From VXNE01 sp963668365 (GTDB lineage: Bacteria; Pseudomonadota; Gammaproteobacteria; Pseudomonadales; Azotimanducaceae), in contig OY764266.1 in NCBI GenBank assembly GCA_963668365.1, positions 1,860,001-1,924,000 of the forward strand: a stretch of DNA of 64,000 bases. Reading direction: 5' to 3'. The translations under genes and the position numbers were made by a program. The notes below the pieces were generated by a model. It did not search any database and was not told the DNA's origin. It saw only the letters and a program-made list of their open reading frames with translations. Shown here in pieces: positions 18,421 through 28,184 of this stretch (position 1 is its first letter; each line of letters begins with the position of its first letter).

Positions 18421-19547
18421 ACGCCCCCCGCGTCAATCTGTTGGGGTTCGATCGGGCCGGGCTTGAGCGATATCTCGCCGGGTTGGGCGAAAAGCCCTTC
18501 CGCGCACGCATATTGCTGCGCTGGATCCACAAGCGCGGCGAAACCCGCTTCGAGGACATGACGGACTTGTCGAAGTCCTTGCGCGCGCGCCTCGCCGACG
18601 AGGCGGAGATTCGCCCGCCGGAGGTGGTCGAGCGCCGCGATGCGGGCGACGGCGTCACCAAGTGGTCCGTGGCCGTCGCCGGCGGCAACGCGGTGGAGAC
18701 GGTCCTGATTCCAGACCGCGGACGGCATACGCTGTGCATCTCGTCTCAGGCGGGCTGCGCCCTGGACTGCGCGTTTTGCGCCACCGGCAAGCAGGGGTTC
18801 GACGGCAACCTGACGCCAGCCGAGATCGCAGGCCAGGTGTGGCTCGCGGCGCGCGAACTGGAGCGCCGCGGCGGCGAACGCGGCCTCACCAACGTCGTGT
18901 TCATGGGCATGGGCGAGCCCCTCCTCAATTTCGACGCCAGCGTCGCGGTGGCGAATCTGCTCATGGACGACCTTGCCTACGGCCTGTCCAAGCGGCGCGT
19001 GACCATCAGCACGGCGGGCGTCGTGCCGAAAATCCGGTCGCTCACCGAATACACGGACTGCGCCCTGGCCGTCAGCCTGCACGCGTCGGACGACGCCTTG
19101 CGCGACTGGCTTGTTCCCCTCAACCGGCGCTATCCCCTGGCGGAGTTGATAGACGCCTGCCGGACGTACCTGTCCCGCGTCGGCGAGCGCCGGTCGGTGA
19201 CCTTCGAATATGCGCTGATGAAAGGCGTCAACGACAGCCTGGCCCACGCGGCGGCGCTGGCCGGTCTCTTGCGCAACCTCCGCTGCAAGATCAACCTGAT
19301 ACCGTTCAACCCGTTTCCCGACGCAGATTTCGAACGTCCCGACGCGAGCGCGATCACGGCGTTCCAGACCTGCCTGCTGAACGCCGGCTACACGGCCACG
19401 CTGCGGGCGACCCGAGGCGACGAGATAGCCGCGGCGTGCGGCCAGCTCACCGGCGCTGTGCGAGACCGCACCAACAGGCGGGCGCGATATATCGCCCGCC
19501 TTCGGCAACAACCGGTTTCTGCCCTGCCGGAAGTGCCCGCCCCATGA
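18417..19547 (+). CDS. rlmN: dual-specificity 23S rRNA/tRNA adenine-C2 methyltransferase RlmN
   Basis: A 376-residue radical-SAM methyltransferase acting on A2503 of 23S rRNA and A37 of some tRNAs. The 4Fe-4S cysteines are C114, C118 and C121 (GCALDCAFCATGKQGF). The GMGEPLLNF motif and the C-terminal resolving cysteine in GDEIAAACGQLTG are present. It depends on Fe-S assembly, which fits its place downstream of iscRS. It overlaps both neighbours by four bases. Confidence 0.96.
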   Translation: MNAPRVNLLGFDRAGLERYLAGLGEKPFRARILLRWIHKRGETRFEDMTDLSKSLRARLADEAEIRPPEVVERRDAGDGVTKWSVAVAGGNAVETVLIPDRGRHTLCISSQAGCALDCAFCATGKQGFDGNLTPAEIAGQVWLAARELERRGGERGLTNVVFMGMGEPLLNFDASVAVANLLMDDLAYGLSKRRVTISTAGVVPKIRSLTEYTDCALAVSLHASDDALRDWLVPLNRRYPLAELIDACRTYLSRVGERRSVTFEYALMKGVNDSLAHAAALAGLLRNLRCKINLIPFNPFPDADFERPDASAITAFQTCLLNAGYTATLRATRGDEIAAACGQLTGAVRDRTNRRARYIARLRQQPVSALPEVPAP

Positions 19548-20539
19548 GCGAATCGGATTCGCCGGGCTCCGCACTGCGCACGGCGCGGGAGGAGCTGGGC
19601 CTCGAAATGCTGGAGGTTGCAAGCGCCCTGAAAGTGTCATGGGCGGTCGTGGCGAATATCGAAGACGAAAAGTTCGACGAACTGCCGGCGAGGGTGTTTG
19701 TGCGCGCGTACCTGCGCAGCTATGCCGAGCTTGTGGGACTCGACCCCCGGAAGTTGCTGCGGACGTACGACCAAAAGACGGACCCCGGTCAGACAGAGGA
19801 AGCCGCGACGCGGCGTTTGCGCGGAGTTGCGGGTTCGATGGCGACATTCGCGAGAGAACTGAGGGTGGGGCACTGGCAATCGTGGGTGTTTGGCGGCACG
19901 GTGGTCCTTTTTTCCGCGCTGGCGGGCCTGTTCCTCTGGTTCGCCTGGCCATCCGACGCGCCGATTGCCTCCGCGCCGGCCGAGGAGCGAAACGAGGCTT
20001 CCGTTGACGATACTCCGCAGCCGGCTTCTTCCGTGGACGATGCGGTTCCCGACGATGCGTCGGAGCCGGTTTCCGACGAGCCGATCGAACCTCGGGCGAA
20101 CGAATCCCTCGCCCTGGGCGAGCCGCCCGTTTCCGGCGGTGCGGCGGTCCCGGACCGATCGCCGACCGGCCCGCCGGACAGTTCTCCAGACGCCGCGCCG
20201 AACGGCTCTCCCGACGGACGGCCGGACTCCCCGTCGAACGGTTCCGAGGAGGAATCCGTTGCCTTGTCAAACCCGCTTACCTATGTGCCCGGCGATGAAC
20301 ACGTGCTCGCCTTTCAGTTCGCACGGGACTCTTGGGTGGAGGTGATTGACGCCTCGGGTGCGCGTCTGCACCAGGCTCTGGAACGCGCCGAAGACCAGTT
20401 GGACGTGCGCGGAGCGGCGCCGTTCACCATCACGCTCGGCTACGCGCCGGGCGTGCGACTCGAGTACAACGGCGAGCCGGTAATGCTCGCGCAGCACACG
20501 AACGACAACAACGTCGCCAAGCTGGTGCTTGGCCTGTGA
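19544..20539 (+). CDS. RodZ-like helix-turn-helix membrane protein (cell shape)
   Basis: A 331-residue bitopic protein. It has an N-terminal HTH_25 domain (ALRTAREELGLEMLEVASALKV...YLRSYAELVGLDP) and a single helix at about residues 118-137. A long acidic, Pro/Ser/Asp-rich periplasmic linker follows, and then a C-terminal DUF4115 domain of about 80 residues (DSWVEVIDASGARL, GYAPGVRLEYNG). That is the RodZ architecture, which ties the MreB cytoskeleton to the membrane. Genes of this type usually lie between rlmN/pilF and ispG-hisS; here pilF and ispG are missing and it abuts rlmN and hisS with ATGA/GTGA overlaps. Confidence 0.85.
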   Translation: MSESDSPGSALRTAREELGLEMLEVASALKVSWAVVANIEDEKFDELPARVFVRAYLRSYAELVGLDPRKLLRTYDQKTDPGQTEEAATRRLRGVAGSMATFARELRVGHWQSWVFGGTVVLFSALAGLFLWFAWPSDAPIASAPAEERNEASVDDTPQPASSVDDAVPDDASEPVSDEPIEPRANESLALGEPPVSGGAAVPDRSPTGPPDSSPDAAPNGSPDGRPDSPSNGSEEESVALSNPLTYVPGDEHVLAFQFARDSWVEVIDASGARLHQALERAEDQLDVRGAAPFTITLGYAPGVRLEYNGEPVMLAQHTNDNNVAKLVLGL

Positions 20540-21819
20540 GCCGGCAATACCAGGCCGTTCGAGGCATGCGCGATCTCGCGGGTGGAGACGCGGCGGAGCT
20601 GCGGCAGGTTGAGGATCAATGCATGGCCGTGGCGCGCGCCTTCGGGTTCGAGGAGATCCGCCTGCCCCTGGTGGAGTCCGAAGAACTCTTCAGCCGCGGG
20701 ATTGGTGTGGGGACCGATATCGTGTCCAAGGAGATGTATGCCTTCGACGACCGCAGGGGCAAGCGCCTGGCGCTGCGTCCGGAGGGAACCGCCGGTTGCG
20801 CGCGCGCCTGCATCGAGCGCGGCCTGCTGCACAATCAGACCCAGCGGCTCTGGTATTCCGGTCCGATGTTCCGCTACGAGCGCCCGCAACAGGGCCGCTA
20901 CCGCCAGCACGACCAGTTCGGGGCGGAAATCTTCGGCGTTGCCGGAGCGGAGGCGGACGCGGAGCTGATTCAGATGACGGCGGCAATCTGGGAAGCCCTC
21001 GGCATCGGTCATGCAGTGCGGCTGGAGATCAACGCCATCGGATCCGGCGCCTCGCGAGCCACGTACCTCGAAGCGCTGGTCGCCCACCTCTCACCGTACG
21101 AGAGTGAACTCGACGGCGACAGCCGCGCGCGCCTTCGCATGAACCCGTTGCGCATCCTGGACAGCAAGGTGGCGTCCACGCAGCGCATCCTTGAGGAGGC
21201 CCCGAACCTGGCGGACTACCTGGATGCCACCGAGCGAGAGCAGTTCCAGTCGCTGCGGGAACTGCTCGACGCGCTGGGACTGTCCTACCGCGTGAATCCT
21301 CGGTTGGTACGGGGCTTCGACTACTACACGCATACGGTGGTCGAGTGGGCAACGGAGGGAATTGGCGCCCAGGACGCGGTGGGCGGTGGCGGCCGTTACG
21401 ACGGACTGATCGAGCTTCTTGGCGGGAGACCCACACCGGCAGCCGGATTCGCCATCGGAATGGATCGCGTCGCGCTGTTGCGCCGGGCGGCCGCCGAAGG
21501 TTCGCCGTATCGCTCGACGGACGTGTACGTCGTCGTGCAGGACGGGAAGCACATGCCGGAAGCAATGGCGGCCGCGCAGGCGCTGCGCGGCCGCGTGCCG
21601 GGGTTGCGGGTTCGTCTGCACGCGGGAGGGGGCGGTCTGTCGGCCCAGTTCCGGCGCGCCGACCGCAGCGGCGCACATTGGGCAATGATTGTCGGCGAGG
21701 CTGAAATAGCCCAGAATCGCATCTCCCTGAAATGGCTGCGCGAGGATCGCCCGCAGGCGTTCGCTTTGATCGAGGAAGCGGCGGCGATGATTCGCGACGC
21801 GCAAGCGGACGGATGTTGA
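20536..21819 (+). CDS. hisS: histidyl-tRNA synthetase
   Basis: A class II aminoacyl-tRNA synthetase of 427 residues that charges tRNA-His. Motif 1 lies in FGFEEIRLPLVESEELF, motif 2 in LWYSGPMFRYERPQQGRYRQHDQFGAE, and the HisA box LVRGFDYYTHTVVEW and motif 3 GGRYDGLIELLGG...GFAIGMDRV are clear. The anticodon-binding domain occupies the last 100 residues. The GTG start at 20536 overlaps the rodZ stop. Confidence 0.97.
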   Translation: MSRQYQAVRGMRDLAGGDAAELRQVEDQCMAVARAFGFEEIRLPLVESEELFSRGIGVGTDIVSKEMYAFDDRRGKRLALRPEGTAGCARACIERGLLHNQTQRLWYSGPMFRYERPQQGRYRQHDQFGAEIFGVAGAEADAELIQMTAAIWEALGIGHAVRLEINAIGSGASRATYLEALVAHLSPYESELDGDSRARLRMNPLRILDSKVASTQRILEEAPNLADYLDATEREQFQSLRELLDALGLSYRVNPRLVRGFDYYTHTVVEWATEGIGAQDAVGGGGRYDGLIELLGGRPTPAAGFAIGMDRVALLRRAAAEGSPYRSTDVYVVVQDGKHMPEAMAAAQALRGRVPGLRVRLHAGGGGLSAQFRRADRSGAHWAMIVGEAEIAQNRISLKWLREDRPQAFALIEEAAAMIRDAQADGC

Positions 21820-21823
21820 TCGC

Positions 21824-22510
21824 GTGTCTGAGTATCGTACTGACGAGGAATGGGTCGAGTGGATCCGGAACTGGTGGTCGCGCCACGGCCTTGCCTTGAT
21901 CGCCGGCATCGTGCTGGCGGTGGTTGGCGTGATTGGCTGGCGCTGGTACCAGGACTATCGACAGGACCAGGCCGAAGGGGCTTCCCGCGAGTACAGCGCG
22001 TACCTGACCGCCCGCGCCCTGGGCGGCGACGCGTCCGAAGATGCCGCCAATCTCGCACAAGCGCGCGAAGGCACGGCGTATCACATCTTCGCGCTCTTGC
22101 ACGAGGCGAGTGACGCGGTCGGGAGCGAGGACTTCGAGCGCGCGGCCGCGTTGTTGTCGGCGAGCATGGACTACGCGGAGGACGACGTCCTCCGCGACCT
22201 GGTGGCGGTCCGGCTTGCGAGAGTCCAGCGACAGCTCGGCGAACTTGACGAAGCGCTCGAGATCCTGGCGGGCGTGCTGAGTCCGGGGTTCGCCAGGCAG
22301 GTCGCGGAACTCACGGGCGACATCCTGTTGCAGGAAGGCGACAACCTCGGTGCGCGCCAGGCATATCAATCTGCCCTCGACCACGAATCGACGGCCGGCG
22401 CCGGCGATATGCTGCTGGAGTTGAAACTCGCCACTGTGGCGGTCGGGGAACCCGCCGCGCCCGCGGAACCCGCCGCCGCCGGCCTCGAAACGGAAGGTCT
22501 CTCGGAATGA
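21824..22510 (+). CDS. YfgM/AncA-like membrane-anchored TPR protein
   Basis: A 228-residue protein with one N-terminal transmembrane helix (GLALIAGIVLAVVGVIGW) followed by TPR-type helices in the periplasm (DUF2133/TPR_21 family). In E. coli YfgM associates with PpiD and SecYEG and shares its operon with hisS and bamB, exactly the context here. The GTG start follows hisS by four bases, and the end overlaps bamB. Confidence 0.87.
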   Translation: MSEYRTDEEWVEWIRNWWSRHGLALIAGIVLAVVGVIGWRWYQDYRQDQAEGASREYSAYLTARALGGDASEDAANLAQAREGTAYHIFALLHEASDAVGSEDFERAAALLSASMDYAEDDVLRDLVAVRLARVQRQLGELDEALEILAGVLSPGFARQVAELTGDILLQEGDNLGARQAYQSALDHESTAGAGDMLLELKLATVAVGEPAAPAEPAAAGLETEGLSE

Positions 22511-23733
22511 AATACGTTTTTCGGCTCGGCCCCGTCCTTGCGCTGTTGTCGGTGGTCGGATGCAGTTGGTTCGACTGGGTGCCGGGGATTGGCGGCGGAA
22601 AGAAAGAGGATCCCGCCAAGCCGGTTCCGCTGGTCGAGTTTGCCGAGGAAGCCGACGTGGTGCGGTTGTGGCAGGCGTCCGTGGGCAAGGGCCTCGGCCG
22701 CAAGTACCTGCGGCTGTCGCCGGCCATCCTCGCCGACCGCGTCTACGCGGCGGACGCCTACGGCACTGTCGCCGCATTCGACCGCTTCACGGGAAGGAAC
22801 GCGTGGCGCACCAGTATCGGCAAGCCGGATGGCAGCGCGGGTTTCAAATTCTGGGACCGGCGCGACCCGTCCTTCCTGACGGGCGGCGTCGGCGCGGCCA
22901 GCGGACGGGTTTTGGTCGGGACCACGCGGGGCGAAGTCGTCGCGCTGGACGCGGCGGACGGGTCCGCCTTGTGGCGAGCCGGAGCCAGCAGCGAAGTGCT
23001 GTCGCGCCCGGTCGGCGCCGAAGACCTGGTGGTCGTGCAGACCGCGGACGGTCGGATCGCCGCGCTCAACAGCGCCGACGGCTCGCCGCGCTGGAGCTTC
23101 GACACCCAGCCGCCGATATTGACCCTGCGCGGCACCGCCGAGCCCACGCTGCGCGGCGGGCTGGTGTATGCGGGATTCGCCACCGGCAAGGTCGCGGCGT
23201 TCCGCGCCGAAAACGGGGACCTCATCTGGGAGCAGCGCGTCATGCTGCCGGAAGGCCGTTCCGAACTGGGTCGGATGGTGGATATCGACGGTTCTCCCCT
23301 GTTCCTGCGCGGCGTCCTCTACGCGGTCAGCTTCCAGGGGCGCCTGAAGGCGTTCAGGGGGACCGATGGCGCCCCGATGTGGGAGATGGAGATGTCTTCG
23401 TTTCTCGACCTCGCCGAAGGCTACGGCCAGCTCTACGTCGTGTCGGACGAAGGTGTCGTCAGCGCTGTCGAACAGTCTGACTCGACGTTGGTGTGGCAGC
23501 AGGAAGGTCTGCGCAATCGGGGCCTGACCAGTCCCGTGGCGTTCAGCAACTACGTCGTGGTGGGTGACGCCGACGGATACCTGCATGTGCTTGCCCAGAG
23601 CGACGGCCGTTTCGTCGCCCGGCGCAAGGTCGGCGACGGCCTCCGTTCCGGCATGACGGTCGCGGACAACGTCGTCTACGTGCTCACCAACGATGGCCGG
23701 TTGAACGCGCTGGAGATCAGGCGCAGGACATGA
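22507..23733 (+). CDS. bamB: outer-membrane assembly lipoprotein BamB
   Basis: A 408-residue eight-bladed PQQ-type beta-propeller lipoprotein, accessory to BamA in folding outer-membrane proteins. The signal ends in a lipobox LSVVGC, so the lipidated cysteine is residue 19. Repeated GxVxAxD/ADGSxLWRA blades run through the protein (VAFDRFTGRNAWRTSIG, VVALDAADGSALWRAG, IAALNSADGSPRWSF). It sits between yfgM and der as in enterobacteria and overlaps both by four bases. Confidence 0.95.
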   Translation: MKYVFRLGPVLALLSVVGCSWFDWVPGIGGGKKEDPAKPVPLVEFAEEADVVRLWQASVGKGLGRKYLRLSPAILADRVYAADAYGTVAAFDRFTGRNAWRTSIGKPDGSAGFKFWDRRDPSFLTGGVGAASGRVLVGTTRGEVVALDAADGSALWRAGASSEVLSRPVGAEDLVVVQTADGRIAALNSADGSPRWSFDTQPPILTLRGTAEPTLRGGLVYAGFATGKVAAFRAENGDLIWEQRVMLPEGRSELGRMVDIDGSPLFLRGVLYAVSFQGRLKAFRGTDGAPMWEMEMSSFLDLAEGYGQLYVVSDEGVVSAVEQSDSTLVWQQEGLRNRGLTSPVAFSNYVVVGDADGYLHVLAQSDGRFVARRKVGDGLRSGMTVADNVVYVLTNDGRLNALEIRRRT

Positions 23734-25229
23734 CCGTCGTCGTCCTCGTGGGCCGGCCGAACGTTGGGAAATCCACCCTGTTCAACCGGCTGACGGCGGC
23801 CCGCGACGCGCTGGTCGCGAACCGACCCGGACTCACCCGCGACCGCCAGTACGGCATTGCCGACCTCGACGGGCGCGCCGTGGTCCTCGTCGACACTGGC
23901 GGCCTCGCCAACGATGTCGATGACCCTTCGATGGCATCGCTGGTGGCCGAGCAGGCGAACGTCGCGATCGACGAGTCCGACTGGGTGGTGTTCCTTGTCA
24001 ACGCTCGCGAAGGCCTCACCGCGGCGGACGAAGAGATCGCCGCCGACCTCCGCCGCCGCGGCGCCCGCCCGCTGCTCGTCGCGAACAAGATAGACGGCGT
24101 CCCGCCCGAAACCGCGCTCGCCGACTTCTCCCGCCTCGGCTTCGGCGCCCCCCTGCTCATGTCCGCAGCCCACGGCCGCGGCATCGCCGCCTTCCGGGAG
24201 GGCCTGGCGGAATGCATCGCCTCTGACGCCGGGGACACCCATCGCGGAAAGGACACCCATCCTCCCGAGGAGGACACCCATGTTGCGAAGGACACCCATC
24301 CCGCTGGCGCGGGGGACACCCATCCCGACACGGACAGGTGGGATGCAGGGCGTTCCTCCGAGATGCCGAAGGTGGCGGTGGTGGGGCGTCCGAATGTCGG
24401 CAAGTCGACGCTCGTCAATCGGCTCCTTGGCGATACCCGCCAGATCGTCTCCGAGACGCCGGGGACGACGCGCGATGCGGTGTGCGTGCCTTTCCGGCGG
24501 GGAAACTCCGACTATCTGCTGATCGATACGGCCGGCGTGCGCCGCCGGGGCCGCGTTCACGACATGGTCGAGAAGTTCTCTGTCGCGAAGACGCTCGAAG
24601 CGTTGAGCCGAGCGGATGTCGCGCTCGTCCTGATCGATGCCCGCGAAGGCCTGGTGGATCAGGATTTGAACATTCTGCGGTATGCCGCCGACGCGGGAAC
24701 GGGTCTGGTCCTGGCGGTAAACAAGTGGGACGGGATCTCGCCGCAGGAGCGGGCGGTGGTTCGCAAGGGCATGGATCGCCGCATGCGGTTCGCGTCCTGG
24801 GTCCCGGCCAGATTCATCTCCGCCTTGCGCGGCACGGGCGTCGCCGGGCTTATGCGCCTGGTCGACGAAATCCATGCGGCCGCGGGACGGGACGCGTCGC
24901 CCGCCCGGTTGACCCGCATCCTCACCCAGGCGACGGAGGACCACCCGCCGCCCGCCGTGGGCGGCCGACCGATCAAGCTCCGCTTTGCCCACAGGGTCGG
25001 TTCGCGTCCGCTCGTCATCGCCGTGCACGGAAACCGCACCGGCGTCCTGCCTGCATCCTACGTCCGCTATCTGGAGAACACCTATCGCGACGCATTGTCG
25101 CTCGCGGGCGTGCCCATCAAGATCGTCTTGCAGTCGGGCAGCAACCCGTTCTCGGGCAGGCGCAACGAACTCACCCGCAGGCAGCGCATCCGACGCCGGC
25201 GCGTCATTCGCCGCGACCGGCGTCGCTGA
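23730..25229 (+). CDS. der: ribosome-assembly GTPase Der with repeat-invaded linker
   Basis: Der/EngA (499 residues) has two tandem GTPase domains and a C-terminal KH-like domain and is needed for 50S maturation. Domain 1 has GRPNVGKST (residues 8-16), DTGG and NKID; domain 2 has a second GRPNVGKST (219-227), DTAG and NKWD. The linker (about 168-212) contains five DTH tripeptides at 169, 175, 182, 188 and 196. Each is encoded by a copy of the dispersed GGACACCCAT repeat, with spacing always a multiple of three. The insertion leaves both G domains intact, so the protein should work. This region reads unlike any Der linker I know. Confidence 0.96.
   Translation: MTVVVLVGRPNVGKSTLFNRLTAARDALVANRPGLTRDRQYGIADLDGRAVVLVDTGGLANDVDDPSMASLVAEQANVAIDESDWVVFLVNAREGLTAADEEIAADLRRRGARPLLVANKIDGVPPETALADFSRLGFGAPLLMSAAHGRGIAAFREGLAECIASDAGDTHRGKDTHPPEEDTHVAKDTHPAGAGDTHPDTDRWDAGRSSEMPKVAVVGRPNVGKSTLVNRLLGDTRQIVSETPGTTRDAVCVPFRRGNSDYLLIDTAGVRRRGRVHDMVEKFSVAKTLEALSRADVALVLIDAREGLVDQDLNILRYAADAGTGLVLAVNKWDGISPQERAVVRKGMDRRMRFASWVPARFISALRGTGVAGLMRLVDEIHAAAGRDASPARLTRILTQATEDHPPPAVGGRPIKLRFAHRVGSRPLVIAVHGNRTGVLPASYVRYLENTYRDALSLAGVPIKIVLQSGSNPFSGRRNELTRRQRIRRRRVIRRDRRR
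24233..24324. repeat. five in-frame GGACACCCAT repeats inside der
   Basis: Copies start at 24233, 24251, 24272, 24290 and 24314, that is 18, 21, 18 and 24 bases apart, so the frame is kept. Four of the five are followed by C. Bases between the copies differ, so this is not a simple tandem duplication of one long unit. Confidence 0.85.
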
Positions 25230-25360
25230 TCGTCCCGACCGCCGCCCCGGACGCGCCTCGAAGTGGGACAGGCACCTCCCGGCCCCATCGGCGCAAGCGG
25301 CGCAAGCGACAGCCGTTGGCGTCAAGGACAGCCATCTCCCGTCGCCGACACGTTCCAGTC

Positions 25361-25384
25361 CTGCATCGCGGTGTCGCGATGCAG
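25361..25384. terminator. 10-bp perfect hairpin between convergent der and M23 genes
   Basis: CTGCATCGCG (25361-25370) and CGCGATGCAG (25375-25384) pair perfectly around a GTGT loop. It lies 131 bases after der and 37 bases after the end of the oppositely oriented peptidase gene, where a bidirectional terminator is expected. No real T-tract follows on either strand, so its efficiency is uncertain. Confidence 0.45.
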
Positions 25385-25421
25385 TAGTCGCGTTGGTTTG
25401 AGAGGACGCTTGAAGCCCGCG

Positions 25422-26207
25422 CTATTCGATGCGCTCGATTTCGCCCAGGACCTGTATGAGTGCGAGAGGGTCCACCTTTGCCCCGTGCATGCTCACGGTC
25501 CAATGCAGGTGTGGCCCGGTGGCGCGCCCGGTTGCGCCGACGGAGCCGAACGTCTCGCCGCGGACCAGCGAGTCGCCTTCCTCGACCTGAACTTCATGCA
25601 GGTGGCAGTACATGGTCACCAGGCCCGATCCATGGTCGATCATCACGGTGTTGCCGTTGAAAAAGAAGTTCCCGGTGACCACCACGGTCCCTGCGGCGGG
25701 CGCGATCATCGGCGTCCCCGTATTCGCGGCGATATCGAGTCCCTGGTGGGGACTGCGAGGTTGTCCGTTCAGGATCCGCTTGCGCCCGAACGGGCTCGAC
25801 ATCTCCCCGTCCACAGGTAGCAGGAACGGGTGCAAGTCTTCCCGGGCAGGGCTAGCCAATGCGTAAGCGGCCCGCATTCTTGCCGTTTCCCTGCCGATGC
25901 GGACCAGGTCCTCCGATCTCGGATTGACCATGCGGTCGTTTGCGATGGTCAGGCGCTGGACGGGAAATTCTTTCGGCTCCACGTTGAAGGAGACCTTGAT
26001 ATCGCCCGTTCGCGTGCCGATGTCGACGCTGTGCTCCCCGGGCGATGTTTCCAGGGGCAGTCCTATCAGCGCATGGTCGCGATGGACCACGGCGGGGCGG
26101 CCGTCGAAATGCGCGCCGACGGCGTGCTCGGGCAACGGCACGGCCACCACGCCTCCCGGAACGCCGGAACCGACGACCGCGACGAGTAACGGCAGCAGCA
26201 GGTTCAC
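25422..26207 (-). CDS. M23-family zinc metallopeptidase, secreted
   Basis: A 261-residue LytM/M23 endopeptidase-like protein with an N-terminal signal peptide (MNLLLPLLVAVVGSG...). The metal ligands of the family are present: H and D in HQGLDIA near residue 158, then HLH and HLHW near the end (H-x-H). GRKRILNGQPRSPHQGLD and GATGRATGPHLHW are characteristic. It should cleave peptidoglycan cross-bridges or act as a regulator in the periplasm. The start overlaps the xseA stop, so the two are co-transcribed. Confidence 0.9.
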   Translation of the reverse strand: MNLLLPLLVAVVGSGVPGGVVAVPLPEHAVGAHFDGRPAVVHRDHALIGLPLETSPGEHSVDIGTRTGDIKVSFNVEPKEFPVQRLTIANDRMVNPRSEDLVRIGRETARMRAAYALASPAREDLHPFLLPVDGEMSSPFGRKRILNGQPRSPHQGLDIAANTGTPMIAPAAGTVVVTGNFFFNGNTVMIDHGSGLVTMYCHLHEVQVEEGDSLVRGETFGSVGATGRATGPHLHWTVSMHGAKVDPLALIQVLGEIERIE

Positions 26208-27577
26208 GGGTCATCCGCGGGTCGCGGGCCCGCGGTCACCGTCGCGTCGATGGTCCCCGACGCCAGGTGGGCCTGAATGGTCTCGCCCGCCCGAGCCTCC
26301 CCTGCGTCGGTAATCACGGCGCCCCAGCGCGTGCCGTCCGGACGCGAGACGATCGCGTATCCGCGGTCCAGCGTATCCAGCGGGCCGACGGCGCGAAGGG
26401 CGCGTCCCAGGCCCGCGACGGCCGCTTGCGAAACGCCCAGCCTGCGTTGCGCCGCCGCGCCCAGTTCTTCCCGAACGCGCGCGACGCGGTCGGCCGCCCG
26501 TTCGATCAGAACATCGGGATTGGCGCGCGCCAGCAACCGGCGGGCGGCATCGAGGCGCGCGCCCGAGACGCCCGTGCGACGTTCGATCATGCGTACGAGG
26601 CGCTCGCGCAACTCGTCCGCCCTCTGCATTCGCTGCTCCAGCGACCGGGCCGGGTGGACCAGCCTGCGGCGGGTCGCCGCAAGCACGCGCCGTTCCGATT
26701 GAAACCGGTCCAGGGCGCGCCCCGCCAGCGTGCCGGCACGGCGGCGGACGCGAAGGAGGAGTTCCGCTCGATCGGGCGTCACCATTTCCGCCGCAGCGGA
26801 GGGGGTGGGCGCCCGCTGGTCCGCGACGAAATCGGCAATGGTGACGTCGGTCTCGTGCCCCACCGCGGAGACGATCGGAATCGGACACTGCGCCATGCGT
26901 CGCGCCAGCGCCGCCGAGTTGAACGCCATGAGGTCTTCGAGCGAACCTCCGCCCCGAGTCAGGAGCAGGATATCCGGCCGCGGCTTCGAAGCTTCCGCGC
27001 GGTCGATCGCCCCGATGATCTCGGGGACGGCCTCGGCACCCTGCACGGCAGCCGCGTAACAGGTTGCCCGAAGACAGGGAAACCTCCGCCGGAGCACCGC
27101 CAGCACATCCTGCAGCGCCGCTCCAGAAAGCGAACTGACGATGCCTGCGTGCCTCGGGAATCGGGGCAAAGCCCGCTTGCGATCAGCTGCGAACAGTCCT
27201 TCGCGCGCGAGTTCGATCTTCAGTCGCTCGAACGCGGCCCTCAACTCGCCCTCGCCGGCCGGTTCCACCGCATCGACGATGGCCTGAAAGTCGCCGCGGG
27301 CCTCGTACAGGGACAGCCGGCACCGCACGACGACGAGCGCACCGTCCCGCAAGGGTCTGCGCACGAAACGGTTCCGGTTGGCGAACATCGCGCACCGGAT
27401 CTGCGCCTGTCCATCCTTCAGGGTGAAGTACCAGTGGCCCGCGCGGCCGGGACTGCGGAAGTTGGACACCTCGCCCTCGACCAGGATCGGGGGAAAGCCC
27501 TGCTCGATCAGGCGCCGGACCGCGGCCGTCAGTTCGCTGACCGAATAGACGTGCCGCGCAGGTGCGAGTTCGTGCAT
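26204..27577 (-). CDS. xseA: exodeoxyribonuclease VII large subunit
   Basis: XseA (457 residues) is the catalytic subunit of the exonuclease that degrades single-stranded DNA. The N-terminal OB domain reads YSVSELTAAVRRLIEQGF...VEGEVSNFRSPGRAGHWYFTL. The catalytic core has ILLLTRGGGSLEDLMAFN and VGHETDVTIADFVADQRAPTPSAAAEM. A coiled-coil arm rich in Arg follows, which binds the small subunit; xseB is not in this window. The promoter should lie between 27578 and rnpB. Confidence 0.95.
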   Translation of the reverse strand: MHELAPARHVYSVSELTAAVRRLIEQGFPPILVEGEVSNFRSPGRAGHWYFTLKDGQAQIRCAMFANRNRFVRRPLRDGALVVVRCRLSLYEARGDFQAIVDAVEPAGEGELRAAFERLKIELAREGLFAADRKRALPRFPRHAGIVSSLSGAALQDVLAVLRRRFPCLRATCYAAAVQGAEAVPEIIGAIDRAEASKPRPDILLLTRGGGSLEDLMAFNSAALARRMAQCPIPIVSAVGHETDVTIADFVADQRAPTPSAAAEMVTPDRAELLLRVRRRAGTLAGRALDRFQSERRVLAATRRRLVHPARSLEQRMQRADELRERLVRMIERRTGVSGARLDAARRLLARANPDVLIERAADRVARVREELGAAAQRRLGVSQAAVAGLGRALRAVGPLDTLDRGYAIVSRPDGTRWGAVITDAGEARAGETIQAHLASGTIDATVTAGPRPADDP

Positions 27578-27790
27578 GGGCCGTTTTGTAGCACACGCAT
27601 CGTGTGATTTGGAAGGCTGCCGCTGAAATGCTCGCTGGAGCTGAACACCCTGGTGAGGGGCGGCCGGGAAGGACGTCCGGATTCACTTCGCGTGGACCAT
27701 CCTCGAAGGGGAAAGGCACCGAGAGTTGGAGCGCCTCTGCTTCGATAGCTTCCATGCCCTGGAGCGCCTCGGATAGTGCTATCGTAGGCC

Positions 27791-28140
<350 letters not shown>

Positions 28141-28184
28141 TCCATTCGTCGTGCCCCACAGCTGGCGCCATTTGCGCCGGCTTT

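Noticed and set aside
18186..20270. A 694-codon minus-strand ORF over ndk-rlmN-rodZ
   Set aside because: It is antisense to three clear genes and Arg/Pro-rich without motifs, a product of high GC.
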